Shown here one piece after another: positions 27,710 through 35,617 of a stretch of 64,000 bases of DNA. Position 1 is the first letter of the stretch; each line of letters begins with the position of its first letter. The notes beneath the pieces were generated by a model. The model was given only the letters and a program-made list of their open reading frames with translations. It was not told the DNA's origin and did not search any database. The DNA comes from Sphingomonas kaistensis (GTDB lineage: Bacteria; Pseudomonadota; Alphaproteobacteria; Sphingomonadales; Sphingomonadaceae): contig NZ_CP145607.1 of NCBI RefSeq assembly GCF_036884275.1, positions 1,537,001 to 1,601,000 on the forward strand, read 5' to 3'. The position numbers and the translations under genes are program-made.

Positions 27710-28537
27710 TTGAAGACCGTTACGCTTTCCACCGGCGACAAAGTGCCGATGCTGGGTCAGGGCAGCTGGATGATGGGCGAACGACCCGAGCGCCGTGCGG
27801 ATGAGATCGCGGCGCTGCGAGCCGGGGTCGACCTCGGCATGACGCTGATCGACACGGCTGAAATGTATGGCGACGGCGCGGCCGAGAGCCTGATCGGCGA
27901 GGCGCTGGGCGACCGGCGCAACGAACTGTTCCTCGTCAGCAAGGTGTATCCCCATAATGCTGGCCGCAGGCTCGAAGCTTCGTGCGAAGCGAGCCTCGGG
28001 CGGCTCAAGACCGACCGGCTCGACCTCTATCTGCTGCATTGGCGCGGAAACGTCCCGCTGGACGAGACGGTCGAGGGGATGGAAGCGCTGCGGCGGGCGG
28101 GCAAGATCCGATATTGGGGCGTCAGCAATCTCGATACCGACGACATGGAGGAACTGGTGGCGGCAGGCGGGTCGGCCTGCGTTACCGATCAGATCCTCTA
28201 CAATCTGACGCGGCGCGGGCCGGAACAGGCGCTGATGCCGTGGCTGGCCGAGCATGACATGGCGGTGATGGCGTACAGTCCGGTCGAGCAGGGTCGGCTG
28301 CTCGACCATCCGGCGCTGGCGCGGATCGCCAGGGATATCGGCGCCAGCGAGGCGCAGGTCGCGCTGGCATGGGCGATGCGCGACGGGCGGACGATCGCCA
28401 TTCCCAAGGCCGGGAGCGTGGGCCATGTCCGGGACAATCGAAAGGCGGCGGACTTGGTGCTCGACGCGGATCAGATCGCGGCGCTGGATGCGGCGTTTCC
28501 GCGACCTGATCGGGCGACCCCGTTGGAGATGCTATGA
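27710..28537 (+). CDS. Aldo/keto reductase
   Basis: A 275-residue NAD(P)H-dependent reductase of aldehydes or ketones. The catalytic tetrad is visible: Asp and Tyr in LIDTAEMYGDG (residues 47-57), Lys in FLVSKVYPHNAG, and His in LDLYLLHWRG. The cofactor-binding end reads AIPKAGSVGHVRDN. TTG 27710 is chosen because GGGAG at 27698-27702 precedes it and the alignable protein starts there; the open frame upstream has no homology. The physiological substrate is unknown. It is convergent with the alcohol dehydrogenase gene. Confidence 0.88.
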   Translation: MKTVTLSTGDKVPMLGQGSWMMGERPERRADEIAALRAGVDLGMTLIDTAEMYGDGAAESLIGEALGDRRNELFLVSKVYPHNAGRRLEASCEASLGRLKTDRLDLYLLHWRGNVPLDETVEGMEALRRAGKIRYWGVSNLDTDDMEELVAAGGSACVTDQILYNLTRRGPEQALMPWLAEHDMAVMAYSPVEQGRLLDHPALARIARDIGASEAQVALAWAMRDGRTIAIPKAGSVGHVRDNRKAADLVLDADQIAALDAAFPRPDRATPLEML

Positions 28538-28574
28538 TCAGCGCCCCGCGCTGTGAGTTAGTCTAGTGACCGAG

Positions 28575-28606
28575 GGGGGAAGCGCTGCCGTAGCGACGCT
28601 TCCCCC
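28575..28606 (+). terminator. Bidirectional terminator hairpin
   Basis: A perfect 10-bp GC-rich inverted repeat, GGGGGAAGCG at 28575-28584 and CGCTTCCCCC at 28597-28606, lies between two convergent genes (aldo/keto reductase and alcohol dehydrogenase), where a shared terminator is expected. Confidence 0.7.
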
Positions 28607-28615
28607 GGCGACGGG

Positions 28616-29734
28616 TCAGTCGTCGTTGTCGACTTCTTCCTGGTCGAGGCTGGCCATGTCGATGACGTAGCGGAAGCGCACGTCGCCCTTTTCGACCTTT
28701 TTCATTGCCTTGTTGACGTCCTGGATCGGGATGACCTCGATCTCGGGCGCAATGCCGTGCTGGGCGCAGAAGTCGATTACTTCCTGCGTTTCGGCGATCG
28801 AACCGATCAGCGAGCCCGCGACCGAGCGGCGGTGGAAGGCGACCTGGCTGTTGTCGACCCCGGCCATCGGTTCCAGCGCGCCGACGATCACCAGCGTCTT
28901 GTCACGCTTCAAGAGCGCGATGAACGGGTTGATGTCGTGCTTTTCGGGCACGGTCGAGATGATGAAGTCAAAGGTGCCGGGCATCGCACCCAGTTCCTCG
29001 GCCTTCTTGGCGATCTCCTTTTCGAGATTGACGTGGGTCGCGCCGAGCTTTTCGGCGTCCGCCTTCTTGTCCTCGCTGGTGGTGAAGACGGTGACCTCGG
29101 CGCCGAGCGCCTTGGCAAGCTTGACCGCCATGTGGCCGAGACCGCCGAGACCGATCACGCCGACCTTGTCGCCCGCCTTCACGCCCCAATGCTTCATCGG
29201 CGAAAAGGTGGTGACGCCCGCGCACAGGATCGGGGCGGCTTCTTCGGGCTTGAGGCCGTCGGGGATGCCGATCACGAAATCTTCGCGGCAGACGATGTTC
29301 GACGAATAGCCGCCGTAGGTGTTGTCGCGGCCATACATGTTCTCGCCCGTCGCGGCCATTTTGGCGGGGATGAACGGGCCGTTGTAGGTGGCGAGGAAGC
29401 CGTTGGGGCCTTCGCAGTATTGCTCGTCGCCTTCCTTGCAGGGCGAGCAGGACTGGCAGCTGTCGACCATGCAGCCGACGCCGACGATGTCGCCGACCTT
29501 ATACTTGCCGTTCGCCGCCGCCTTGCTGATGCGGCCGACGACTTCATGGCCTGGGACGCACGGATAGACGGTGTTCGACCATTCGTTCTTCACCTGGTGG
29601 ATGTCGGAATGGCAGACGCCGCAATAAAGGACGTCGATCAGGACTTCATTGTCCTTTGGATCCTCGCGCTCGAAGCGGAAGGGCTTCATGCGGCTGAAGC
29701 TGTGTTTGGCGGCGTAACCGATCGTATCGACCAT
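28616..29734 (-). CDS. Zinc-dependent NAD(P) alcohol dehydrogenase (CAD/YahK-like)
   Basis: A 372-residue medium-chain dehydrogenase. Catalytic zinc ligands are in CGVCHSDIH and GHEVVG, structural zinc in CQSCSPCKEGDEQYC, and the Rossmann motif is GLGGLGHMAVKLAKALG. The pattern fits cinnamyl-alcohol-dehydrogenase-like aldehyde reductases such as YahK. The start at 29734 (MVDTIGYAAKHSF) has a GAAGAG-type ribosome site upstream; the longer frame is not conserved. It oxidises or reduces alcohols/aldehydes in the cytosol; the natural substrate is not known. Confidence 0.9.
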   Translation of the reverse strand: MVDTIGYAAKHSFSRMKPFRFEREDPKDNEVLIDVLYCGVCHSDIHQVKNEWSNTVYPCVPGHEVVGRISKAAANGKYKVGDIVGVGCMVDSCQSCSPCKEGDEQYCEGPNGFLATYNGPFIPAKMAATGENMYGRDNTYGGYSSNIVCREDFVIGIPDGLKPEEAAPILCAGVTTFSPMKHWGVKAGDKVGVIGLGGLGHMAVKLAKALGAEVTVFTTSEDKKADAEKLGATHVNLEKEIAKKAEELGAMPGTFDFIISTVPEKHDINPFIALLKRDKTLVIVGALEPMAGVDNSQVAFHRRSVAGSLIGSIAETQEVIDFCAQHGIAPEIEVIPIQDVNKAMKKVEKGDVRFRYVIDMASLDQEEVDNDD

Positions 29735-29804
29735 GGGTGAGCTCTTCTTTGTCCAGAATTCGGGATGGAGAAAGAAGCCGCCGGGGGCCGCAAAGGTTCC
29801 TGTC

Positions 29805-30812
29805 TTAGTAGGCCCGGGCCACCGCAAATTCGACCGCCTGGGTCAGCGCCGCCTTGGCCTTGCCGGCCGGGAAGGGGGCAAGATTGTCGAGCGCGCGGCG
29901 GGCGTAGGTGCGGGCGCGTTCGAGCGTGTCGGCGATGGCGTTGGTGCGGTGGAAAAGGGCAATGGCGTGGGCGAGGTCGTCGTCGCCCGTCCGTTCGCCG
30001 CCGACCGCTTCGCGCCAGAAGCGGCGGTCGTCGTCGGAGCCGCGGGCGTAGGCGAGGATGATCGGCAGGGTCATCTTGCCTTCGCGGAAGTCGTCGCCGA
30101 GATCCTTGCCGCTGGTCCCCGCTTCGCTGGTGTAGTCGATCGCGTCGTCGACCAGCTGGAAAGCGATGCCGAGGTTGCGGCCGAAGCTGTTCAAGGCCTC
30201 CTCGGCTTCTTCGCCGGCTTCGGCGACCACCGGCGCGATGTGGCAGGCGGCGGCAAACAGGGCGGCGGTCTTGGCCTCGATGATCGACAGGTAGGTGTCT
30301 TCGGAGGTGCCGATCTGGCGCTGCGCGGTCAGTTGCGCGACCTCGCCCTCGGCAATCACGGCGGACGCGCGGCTTAGGATCTTCAGGACCTTGAGGCTGC
30401 CGTCCTCGACCATCAGTTCGAACGCGCGGGAGAACAGGAAATCGCCGACCAGCACGCTGGCGGGATTGCCCCAGATGACATTGGCGGTGCGCTTGCCGCG
30501 GCGGGTTTCGCTGACGTCCACCACGTCGTCGTGGAGCAGGGTCGCGGTGTGGATGAATTCGACCGCTGCGGCGAGGCTGTGATGGCGGCTGCCGGGATAT
30601 TGGCACAAGGCGGCGCTGGCGCAGGTCAGCATCGGCCGCATCCGCTTGCCGCCGCCGGCGATGAGATAACCGGCAAGCTCCGGAATGAGCGGCACCTGGC
30701 TCTGCATTCGAGCAAGAATGACCTGATTTACGGCATTCATGTCGGAAGCGGTCAGGGCGACCAGCGGATCGAGGCTGGGCGCCGGGTTGAGCGGGTGGAC
30801 GGAAGCGGTCAT
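29805..30812 (-). CDS. ispB: Polyprenyl (octaprenyl/decaprenyl-type) diphosphate synthase
   Basis: A 335-residue trans-polyprenyl diphosphate synthase making the ubiquinone side chain. Both aspartate-rich motifs are present: LLHDDVVDVSETRRGK and QLVDDAIDY, with GGGKRMRPML upstream for IPP binding. The start at 30812 (MTASVHPLNPAP) is chosen from the family; the longer frame adds 23 non-conserved residues. Chain length of the product cannot be read; alphaproteobacteria of this group usually make Q10. It is divergent from the hybrid kinase gene. Confidence 0.9.
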   Translation of the reverse strand: MTASVHPLNPAPSLDPLVALTASDMNAVNQVILARMQSQVPLIPELAGYLIAGGGKRMRPMLTCASAALCQYPGSRHHSLAAAVEFIHTATLLHDDVVDVSETRRGKRTANVIWGNPASVLVGDFLFSRAFELMVEDGSLKVLKILSRASAVIAEGEVAQLTAQRQIGTSEDTYLSIIEAKTAALFAAACHIAPVVAEAGEEAEEALNSFGRNLGIAFQLVDDAIDYTSEAGTSGKDLGDDFREGKMTLPIILAYARGSDDDRRFWREAVGGERTGDDDLAHAIALFHRTNAIADTLERARTYARRALDNLAPFPAGKAKAALTQAVEFAVARAY

Positions 30813-30932
30813 CGTGCACGGCGGGTAAGAGCCCAAGCGCGCGAGGGCAAGCATGACGGACGGATGGGCATCGGGAACCAAGCACTACGCCAAGGCTTCT
30901 AGGCCGATGAGGGTGACGGGGGCGGAACGAAC

Positions 30933-32927
30933 TTGAGGGCCGGTCGATCGACCTGGCTGATCGTGGCGGCGGCGATGGTGCCGCTGTTGCTGTTCGTGAT
31001 CTTCCAGGTCGGGTTCGCCGCGCAGGAGCAACGCCAGGAGCTCGAAGCGCGGGCGCTGAATGTCGCCGACAAATTGATCCTCGCCGCCGATGCCGAGACG
31101 GTGCGTTACGCGACGCTGCTCGATACGCTGGCGACGTCGCGCGGGGTGCGTGAGCGCGATTGGGGGCGGCTGGGAGACCGGTTCGCCGAATTGAAGGCGC
31201 TCAATCCCGATCTTCGCGGGCTGACGGTCGAGGACGCGGATGGCCGGCTGATCAGCCGCGTCGGCTTGCCCGTCGAACGGGCGACCGAAGTCGCCGAGGG
31301 TTCGCGGTCGAGCCGGCCGTTGTTCGCGGGTTATGTCCGCACCGGCGGTTGCCGCTGCCTCCTGTTCGAGCGGGCGGCCCGGACCGACGACGGCCAGCCC
31401 CTTCAGATCACCCTGCTGACCGACAGCGACCAGTTTCGTCGCCTTCTGCCGGTGACGGACGATTATGAGGTCTCGGCCCTTGTCGGTCCCAGCGCGCATT
31501 TCATCGCGCGCAGCCGCGGACAGGAGGAACGGTTCGGCTCGCTGGCTTCGCTCAACCTGCAGAAGGCGGTGGCGTCGGGCGCCGATTCCGGTTTCTATCG
31601 CGGGCGGACGCTGGAGGGGTTCGAAAGCTATACCGCGTTCGCCCGCTCGGACCGCACCGGCTGGACCGGGCATGTGGCGCTGGGCCGCAATTATATCGAC
31701 AATCCGGCGCGCAAGTTCCTGGCGTCGCTGGTCGCCGCGGCGCTGTTGTCGCTGCTGCTGGCGGGATTGCTGATCGCCTTTGCGCTGCGCCAGATGAAGG
31801 AAGCGCGGCTGCTCGCCGAGCGGATGCAGCAGGCGCAGAAGATGGAGGCGCTGGGCCAACTGACGGGCGGGCTGGCGCATGATTTCAACAATCTGCTGAC
31901 CCCGGTGATCGGGGTGCTCGACCAACTGAGCCGGCGCGACGGGCTGGACGAGCGCGGCCGCAAGCTGGCGACCGGCGCCCTGTCTTCGGCGCAGCGGGCG
32001 GCGAAGCTGACGCAGCAGTTGCTGGCGTTCTCGCGCCGCCAGCGGTTGACGGTGGAGCCGGTCGACGTGGCGAGCCTTGTCGGCAACGTCGCGCAACTGG
32101 TCGAACGGACGATCAGCAGCCGGCATTGCTTCACGGTCGAGGTCGAGGCGGATACCGGCTGCGTGCGGAGCGACCTGACGCAGCTCGAGCTCGCGTTGCT
32201 AAACCTTGCGATCAACGCGCGCGATGCTTCGCCCGACGGAGGCGAGATCAAGCTCCGGGTGACGCGGGAGGCGGGCAGCCTCGGCAGTGCGGGTTTCGTG
32301 CGGTTCGCAATGATCGACCGCGGCACGGGCATGGACGATGCGACCCGGCGGCGGGCGCTGGAGCCGTTCTTCACGACCAAGCCGACCGGCCGCGGAACGG
32401 GGCTCGGGCTGGCGCAGGTGTTCGGGGTGGTCGAGCAATCGGGCGGCTCGGTCGAGATCGAGAGCGCGCCGGGGGAAGGGACGACCGTACTGCTGCGTCT
32501 GCCGGCTTGTGCCGAGGGTCAGGCGATGGCGTCGCGGTCGTCGCAAGCGGAAGGTGCCACGGCGACCGATCATGCGCTGCGCCTGCTGGTCGTCGACGAC
32601 GATCCCGAAGTGCGCGCCACCTTGGCGCAGATGCTGAGCGAAGCGGGGCATTCGGTCGATTCGGTGGCGAGCGGCCACAGCGCGCTGGCGGCGATCGGGA
32701 CCGAGCAGTTCGATTTGGTGGTGTCCGATTATCTGATGCCCGAGATGAGCGGCGCCGAGCTGATCAGCGAAGCGCGGCAGGTGCGGCCGGACCTGCCGTT
32801 CCTGATCGTCAGCGGGTTTGCCGACAGCGACGAGCTTGCCCGCAATTGCCCGGACACGGCGCGGATCGGAAAGCCGTTCGTGGCGAGCGAGCTGCTTGCC
32901 GCCGTCGAGGATGCGGCGGCGGTTTGA
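30933..32927 (+). CDS. Membrane hybrid sensor histidine kinase
   Basis: A 664-residue kinase. An N-terminal membrane segment (LIVAAAMVPLLLFVIFQVGF) and a second near residues 265-285 (AALLSLLLAGLLIAFAL) flank a periplasmic sensor of the Cache-like type. The kinase has GGLAHDFNNLLTPV (phospho-His), NLAINARDA, DRGTGMD and GTGLGLAQV. A receiver follows with LLVVDDDPEV, the phospho-Asp in VVSDYLMPEMSG and the Lys in IGKPF. The start is TTG 30933. No response regulator gene lies next to it, and the stimulus is unknown. Its stop directly abuts the stop of the convergent PhoQ-like kinase. Confidence 0.88.
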   Translation: MRAGRSTWLIVAAAMVPLLLFVIFQVGFAAQEQRQELEARALNVADKLILAADAETVRYATLLDTLATSRGVRERDWGRLGDRFAELKALNPDLRGLTVEDADGRLISRVGLPVERATEVAEGSRSSRPLFAGYVRTGGCRCLLFERAARTDDGQPLQITLLTDSDQFRRLLPVTDDYEVSALVGPSAHFIARSRGQEERFGSLASLNLQKAVASGADSGFYRGRTLEGFESYTAFARSDRTGWTGHVALGRNYIDNPARKFLASLVAAALLSLLLAGLLIAFALRQMKEARLLAERMQQAQKMEALGQLTGGLAHDFNNLLTPVIGVLDQLSRRDGLDERGRKLATGALSSAQRAAKLTQQLLAFSRRQRLTVEPVDVASLVGNVAQLVERTISSRHCFTVEVEADTGCVRSDLTQLELALLNLAINARDASPDGGEIKLRVTREAGSLGSAGFVRFAMIDRGTGMDDATRRRALEPFFTTKPTGRGTGLGLAQVFGVVEQSGGSVEIESAPGEGTTVLLRLPACAEGQAMASRSSQAEGATATDHALRLLVVDDDPEVRATLAQMLSEAGHSVDSVASGHSALAAIGTEQFDLVVSDYLMPEMSGAELISEARQVRPDLPFLIVSGFADSDELARNCPDTARIGKPFVASELLAAVEDAAAV

Positions 32928-34346
32928 TCAGCCCATCGGCAGGCTGAGGCGGGCGAGGAGGCCGCCGAGGTCCTCGCTTTCTTCCAGCCTGACGGTGCCG
33001 CCGTAGATTTCCGCCACATCGCGGACGATGGCGAGGCCGAGGCCGGTGCCGGGCTTGCCGGTGGTGTCGAGCCGCTTGCCGCGGGTGAAGAGTTCGGTAC
33101 GTTGTTCGGCGGGGATGCCGGGGCCGTCGTCCTCGATCAGGATGTCGACGAAGGGCGCCGATTTCTCCACCGTGACGAACACTCGGCCCGAGCCATATTT
33201 GGCGGCGTTCTCGACCAGGTTGCCGAGCATTTCATCGAGGTCCTGGCGTTCGACCCGGACCTCCGACTTCTTGTCGCCGGCAATGTCGATCGTGGTGCCT
33301 TCGTGCATGGTGGTCACCGCGCGCTGCACCGCCGTCAGGCTTTCCCACACCGGTGCGCGGGCTTGGGCCGAGGCGCGGCGGCCGATCGCGCGGGCGCGGG
33401 CGAGGTGGTGGTCGACTTGGCGGCGCATGGTGGTCGCTTCGCGGCACACGGTGTCGTGAAGCTCGGGATCACGGGCGGTGGCGGCGTTGGTGATGACGGT
33501 GAGCGGGGTTTTGAGCGCGTGGGCGAGGTTGCCGGCGTGGCGGCGGGCTTCCTCGGCTTGCTCCTCGTTATGCGCGAGGAGCTGGTTGATTTCCTGCGTC
33601 AGCGGCTGGATTTCGTCGGGGAAGTCGTCGGAAATGCGGGTCTTGGCGCCGGAGCGGATGGCGACCACTTCGTGCCGGACCCGGCGCAGCGGCCAGAGGC
33701 CGTAAAAGGTCTGCAGCGCGGCGAGCATGACGAGGCCGAGCCCGAGAACCGCGAAACTCCAGGTCAAAGTGGTGCGCAGCTCTTTCAGCTGCATGTCGAG
33801 ATTTTCGCGGCTTTGCGCGACCTGGTAGCGCCATTTGACCGGGCTGCCGGGGATGATGACGTCGCGTTCGACGATGCGCAGCGGCTCGCCGCTGAACTGG
33901 TAGCTGTCGTATTTGTGGGTTTCGGTTCCGCGCACCGCGGCGGGGTCGACGGTCAGGCGGCGGTCCCACAGCGAGCGGGAAGGGTAATCTTCCACTTGCG
34001 GGGTTTTGCCGTCGGCGCCGGGCAGCGGCGTGATCTGGAAATAGCTGCCCGAATAGCTTTCGATGAAGCGCTGGTCGGCGGGCGGGCGCGAGAAGCGGAT
34101 TTCGCCCACCGTGCCGATTTCCGACGAACCGATCATCGAGCGCAGCACCAGCTCGAGATTTTCGTCGAAATTGCGGACCAGGCTGTTGGTCAGCAGCCGG
34201 TCGAGCGCGAAGCCGCCGACGGCGAGGAGGATCGAGATCCATACCGCGGCGATGACGATCATGCGGCGGGTGAGAGACCCCGTGCCGCGGCGGCGGGGGG
34301 CCGGGGCACCTATGGTCGCGGCGGCGATGGGTTCCTGCTTCGTCAT
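32928..34346 (-). CDS. Sensor histidine kinase of a PhoQ/OmpR-type two-component system
   Basis: A 472-residue membrane kinase. Membrane segments are at about residues 28-48 (MIVIAAVWISILLAVGGFAL) and 193-213, enclosing a periplasmic domain. The kinase carries NLAHALKTPLTVI (phospho-His), NLVENAAKYG, DDGPGIP and GTGLGLAIV. Its gene follows the response regulator with a 76-bp gap that is filled by a REP-like inverted repeat, and the start codon used here (MTKQEP) lies inside that repeat. The true start could be the M at residue 29. The architecture resembles PhoP/PhoQ, but the signal is unknown. Confidence 0.88.
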   Translation of the reverse strand: MTKQEPIAAATIGAPAPRRRGTGSLTRRMIVIAAVWISILLAVGGFALDRLLTNSLVRNFDENLELVLRSMIGSSEIGTVGEIRFSRPPADQRFIESYSGSYFQITPLPGADGKTPQVEDYPSRSLWDRRLTVDPAAVRGTETHKYDSYQFSGEPLRIVERDVIIPGSPVKWRYQVAQSRENLDMQLKELRTTLTWSFAVLGLGLVMLAALQTFYGLWPLRRVRHEVVAIRSGAKTRISDDFPDEIQPLTQEINQLLAHNEEQAEEARRHAGNLAHALKTPLTVITNAATARDPELHDTVCREATTMRRQVDHHLARARAIGRRASAQARAPVWESLTAVQRAVTTMHEGTTIDIAGDKKSEVRVERQDLDEMLGNLVENAAKYGSGRVFVTVEKSAPFVDILIEDDGPGIPAEQRTELFTRGKRLDTTGKPGTGLGLAIVRDVAEIYGGTVRLEESEDLGGLLARLSLPMG

Positions 34347-34413
34347 TGCGAGCGTAGCGAAGCAATCCAGCTGGCGGTGCCATGGATTGCTTCGCCTTTG
34401 GCTCGCAATGACG
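34341..34413. repeat. REP-like inverted repeat, copy 1
   Basis: Two imperfectly complementary arms, 34341-34369 (begins CGTCATTGCGAGCGTAGCGA) and 34383-34413 (ends GGCTCGCAATGACG), form a long hairpin between the response regulator and its kinase. The right arm is almost identical to that at 45833-45864. Confidence 0.75.
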
Positions 34414-34422
34414 AATTGTACG

Positions 34423-35085
34423 TCATGCAGGCTCTTCGAGGCTGTAGCCGAGGCCGCGGATGGTGGTGATGACGTCGGGGCCGAGCTTCTTGCGGATGCG
34501 GGTCACGAACACTTCGATGGTGTTCGAGTCGCGGTCGAAGTCCTGGTCGTAGATATGCTCGATTAGTTCAGTCCGGCTGACCACCTTGCCCTTGTGGTGC
34601 ATGAGGTAGCTAAGCAGCTTGTATTCCTGCGCGGTGAGCTTCACCGGCTCGCCGTCCTTGGTGACCTTGCCCGAGCGGGTGTCGAGGCGGATGTCGCCGG
34701 CGATGAGCTCGCTCGAGGCATTGCCCGACGCGCGGCGGATGAGGGCGCGGAGGCGCGCGATCAGTTCTTCGGTCTGGAACGGCTTGGCGAGATAATCGTC
34801 GGCGCCGGCGTCGAGGCCGGCGACCTTGTCCGACCAGCTGTCGCGCGCGGTCAGCACCAGCACGGGCATCCGGCGCCCTTCCTTGCGCCAGCGGTCGAGC
34901 ACGGTGAGGCCGTCGACTTCGGGCAGGCCGAGGTCGAGCACCACGGCGTCATAGCTTTCGGTCTGGCCGAGATAATGTCCATCCTCGCCATCGGTGGCGA
35001 GATCGACCGCATAGCCCGCGCCTTCCAGCGTCGAACGGAGCTGGCGGCCAAGCGAGGGTTCGTCTTCGACGATCAGGACGCGCAT
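34423..35085 (-). CDS. OmpR/PhoP-family response regulator
   Basis: A 220-residue transcription factor. The receiver has VEDE at residues 6-9, the phospho-Asp in VLDLGLPEVDG near 51 and Lys in YLAKPF; the C-terminal winged helix has KLTAQEYKLLSYLMHHKGKV and DSNTIEVFVTRIRKKLG. ATG 35085 (MRVLIVEDE) has AGGGAG about 10 nt upstream, which rules out the longer frame. It is the partner of the adjacent kinase. The small PepSY-like gene just upstream on the same strand resembles an accessory gene often found with such pairs. Confidence 0.92.
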   Translation of the reverse strand: MRVLIVEDEPSLGRQLRSTLEGAGYAVDLATDGEDGHYLGQTESYDAVVLDLGLPEVDGLTVLDRWRKEGRRMPVLVLTARDSWSDKVAGLDAGADDYLAKPFQTEELIARLRALIRRASGNASSELIAGDIRLDTRSGKVTKDGEPVKLTAQEYKLLSYLMHHKGKVVSRTELIEHIYDQDFDRDSNTIEVFVTRIRKKLGPDVITTIRGLGYSLEEPA

Positions 35086-35176
35086 TGATGTTTTCTCCCT
35101 TTGGGGAACCTTAACACGCGCGAAGATGAACGGTTGCTTTGGCGAAATGAAGAGGCGCGGTCCGGAACGACGCCGA

Positions 35177-35473
35177 TCAGTCTCCGCTGCGGCCCACGAT
35201 CCGGCCGGTCGCGGCATCGACGTCGATCCAGATCACCCGTCCGCCACGCATGAATTTGAGGCGATAGGTGCGCCCGTTGAATTCAGGCCCGAGATAATCG
35301 GCATTCCCCATGCCCGGCAGCACGCGCCGCTCGATCATCGGCAGCGGCATGGAGCGACCTTCGCGGGTCGCCTGGAAAGCGCGATCCTGGTCGCGCGGCC
35401 GTTCGGCCGCCGCGGGGGCGGCGGTAACGGCGGCAGCGACGGCCGCTAGCAGCAGGGTGAAACTGGTACGCAT
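35177..35473 (-). CDS. Small exported PepSY-like protein
   Basis: A 98-residue protein with an N-terminal signal peptide (hydrophobic stretch ending in AAPAAAE, likely cleavage after AAA). The C-terminal part YRLKFMRGGRVIWIDVDAAT followed by GRIVG is a PepSY-type beta pattern, in which a strand ends in a VDA-x-TG turn. Such small periplasmic PepSY proteins commonly lie beside PhoPQ-like systems and may regulate proteases or the sensor. It sits 91 bp upstream of the response regulator on the same strand and could be in the same operon. Confidence 0.75.
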   Translation of the reverse strand: MRTSFTLLLAAVAAAVTAAPAAAERPRDQDRAFQATREGRSMPLPMIERRVLPGMGNADYLGPEFNGRTYRLKFMRGGRVIWIDVDAATGRIVGRSGD

Positions 35474-35617
35474 GACAAGGACGCTTCTATCACAAGGTGT
35501 TGAATAGCTTGTGAACCGTCCGGTCAGCTGTGGTTCGTGAAGAGCGGGTGGTGGCATCGCGGCCACAGCCATAGCCGAGGTGATGACGCCGCGCGATGCA
35601 CCCCGTAAAGGCCGCGC

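Noticed and set aside
33102..34469. 455-codon plus-strand frame across the sensor kinase
   Set aside because: Shadow of the kinase gene and crosses the REP-like element; no motif.
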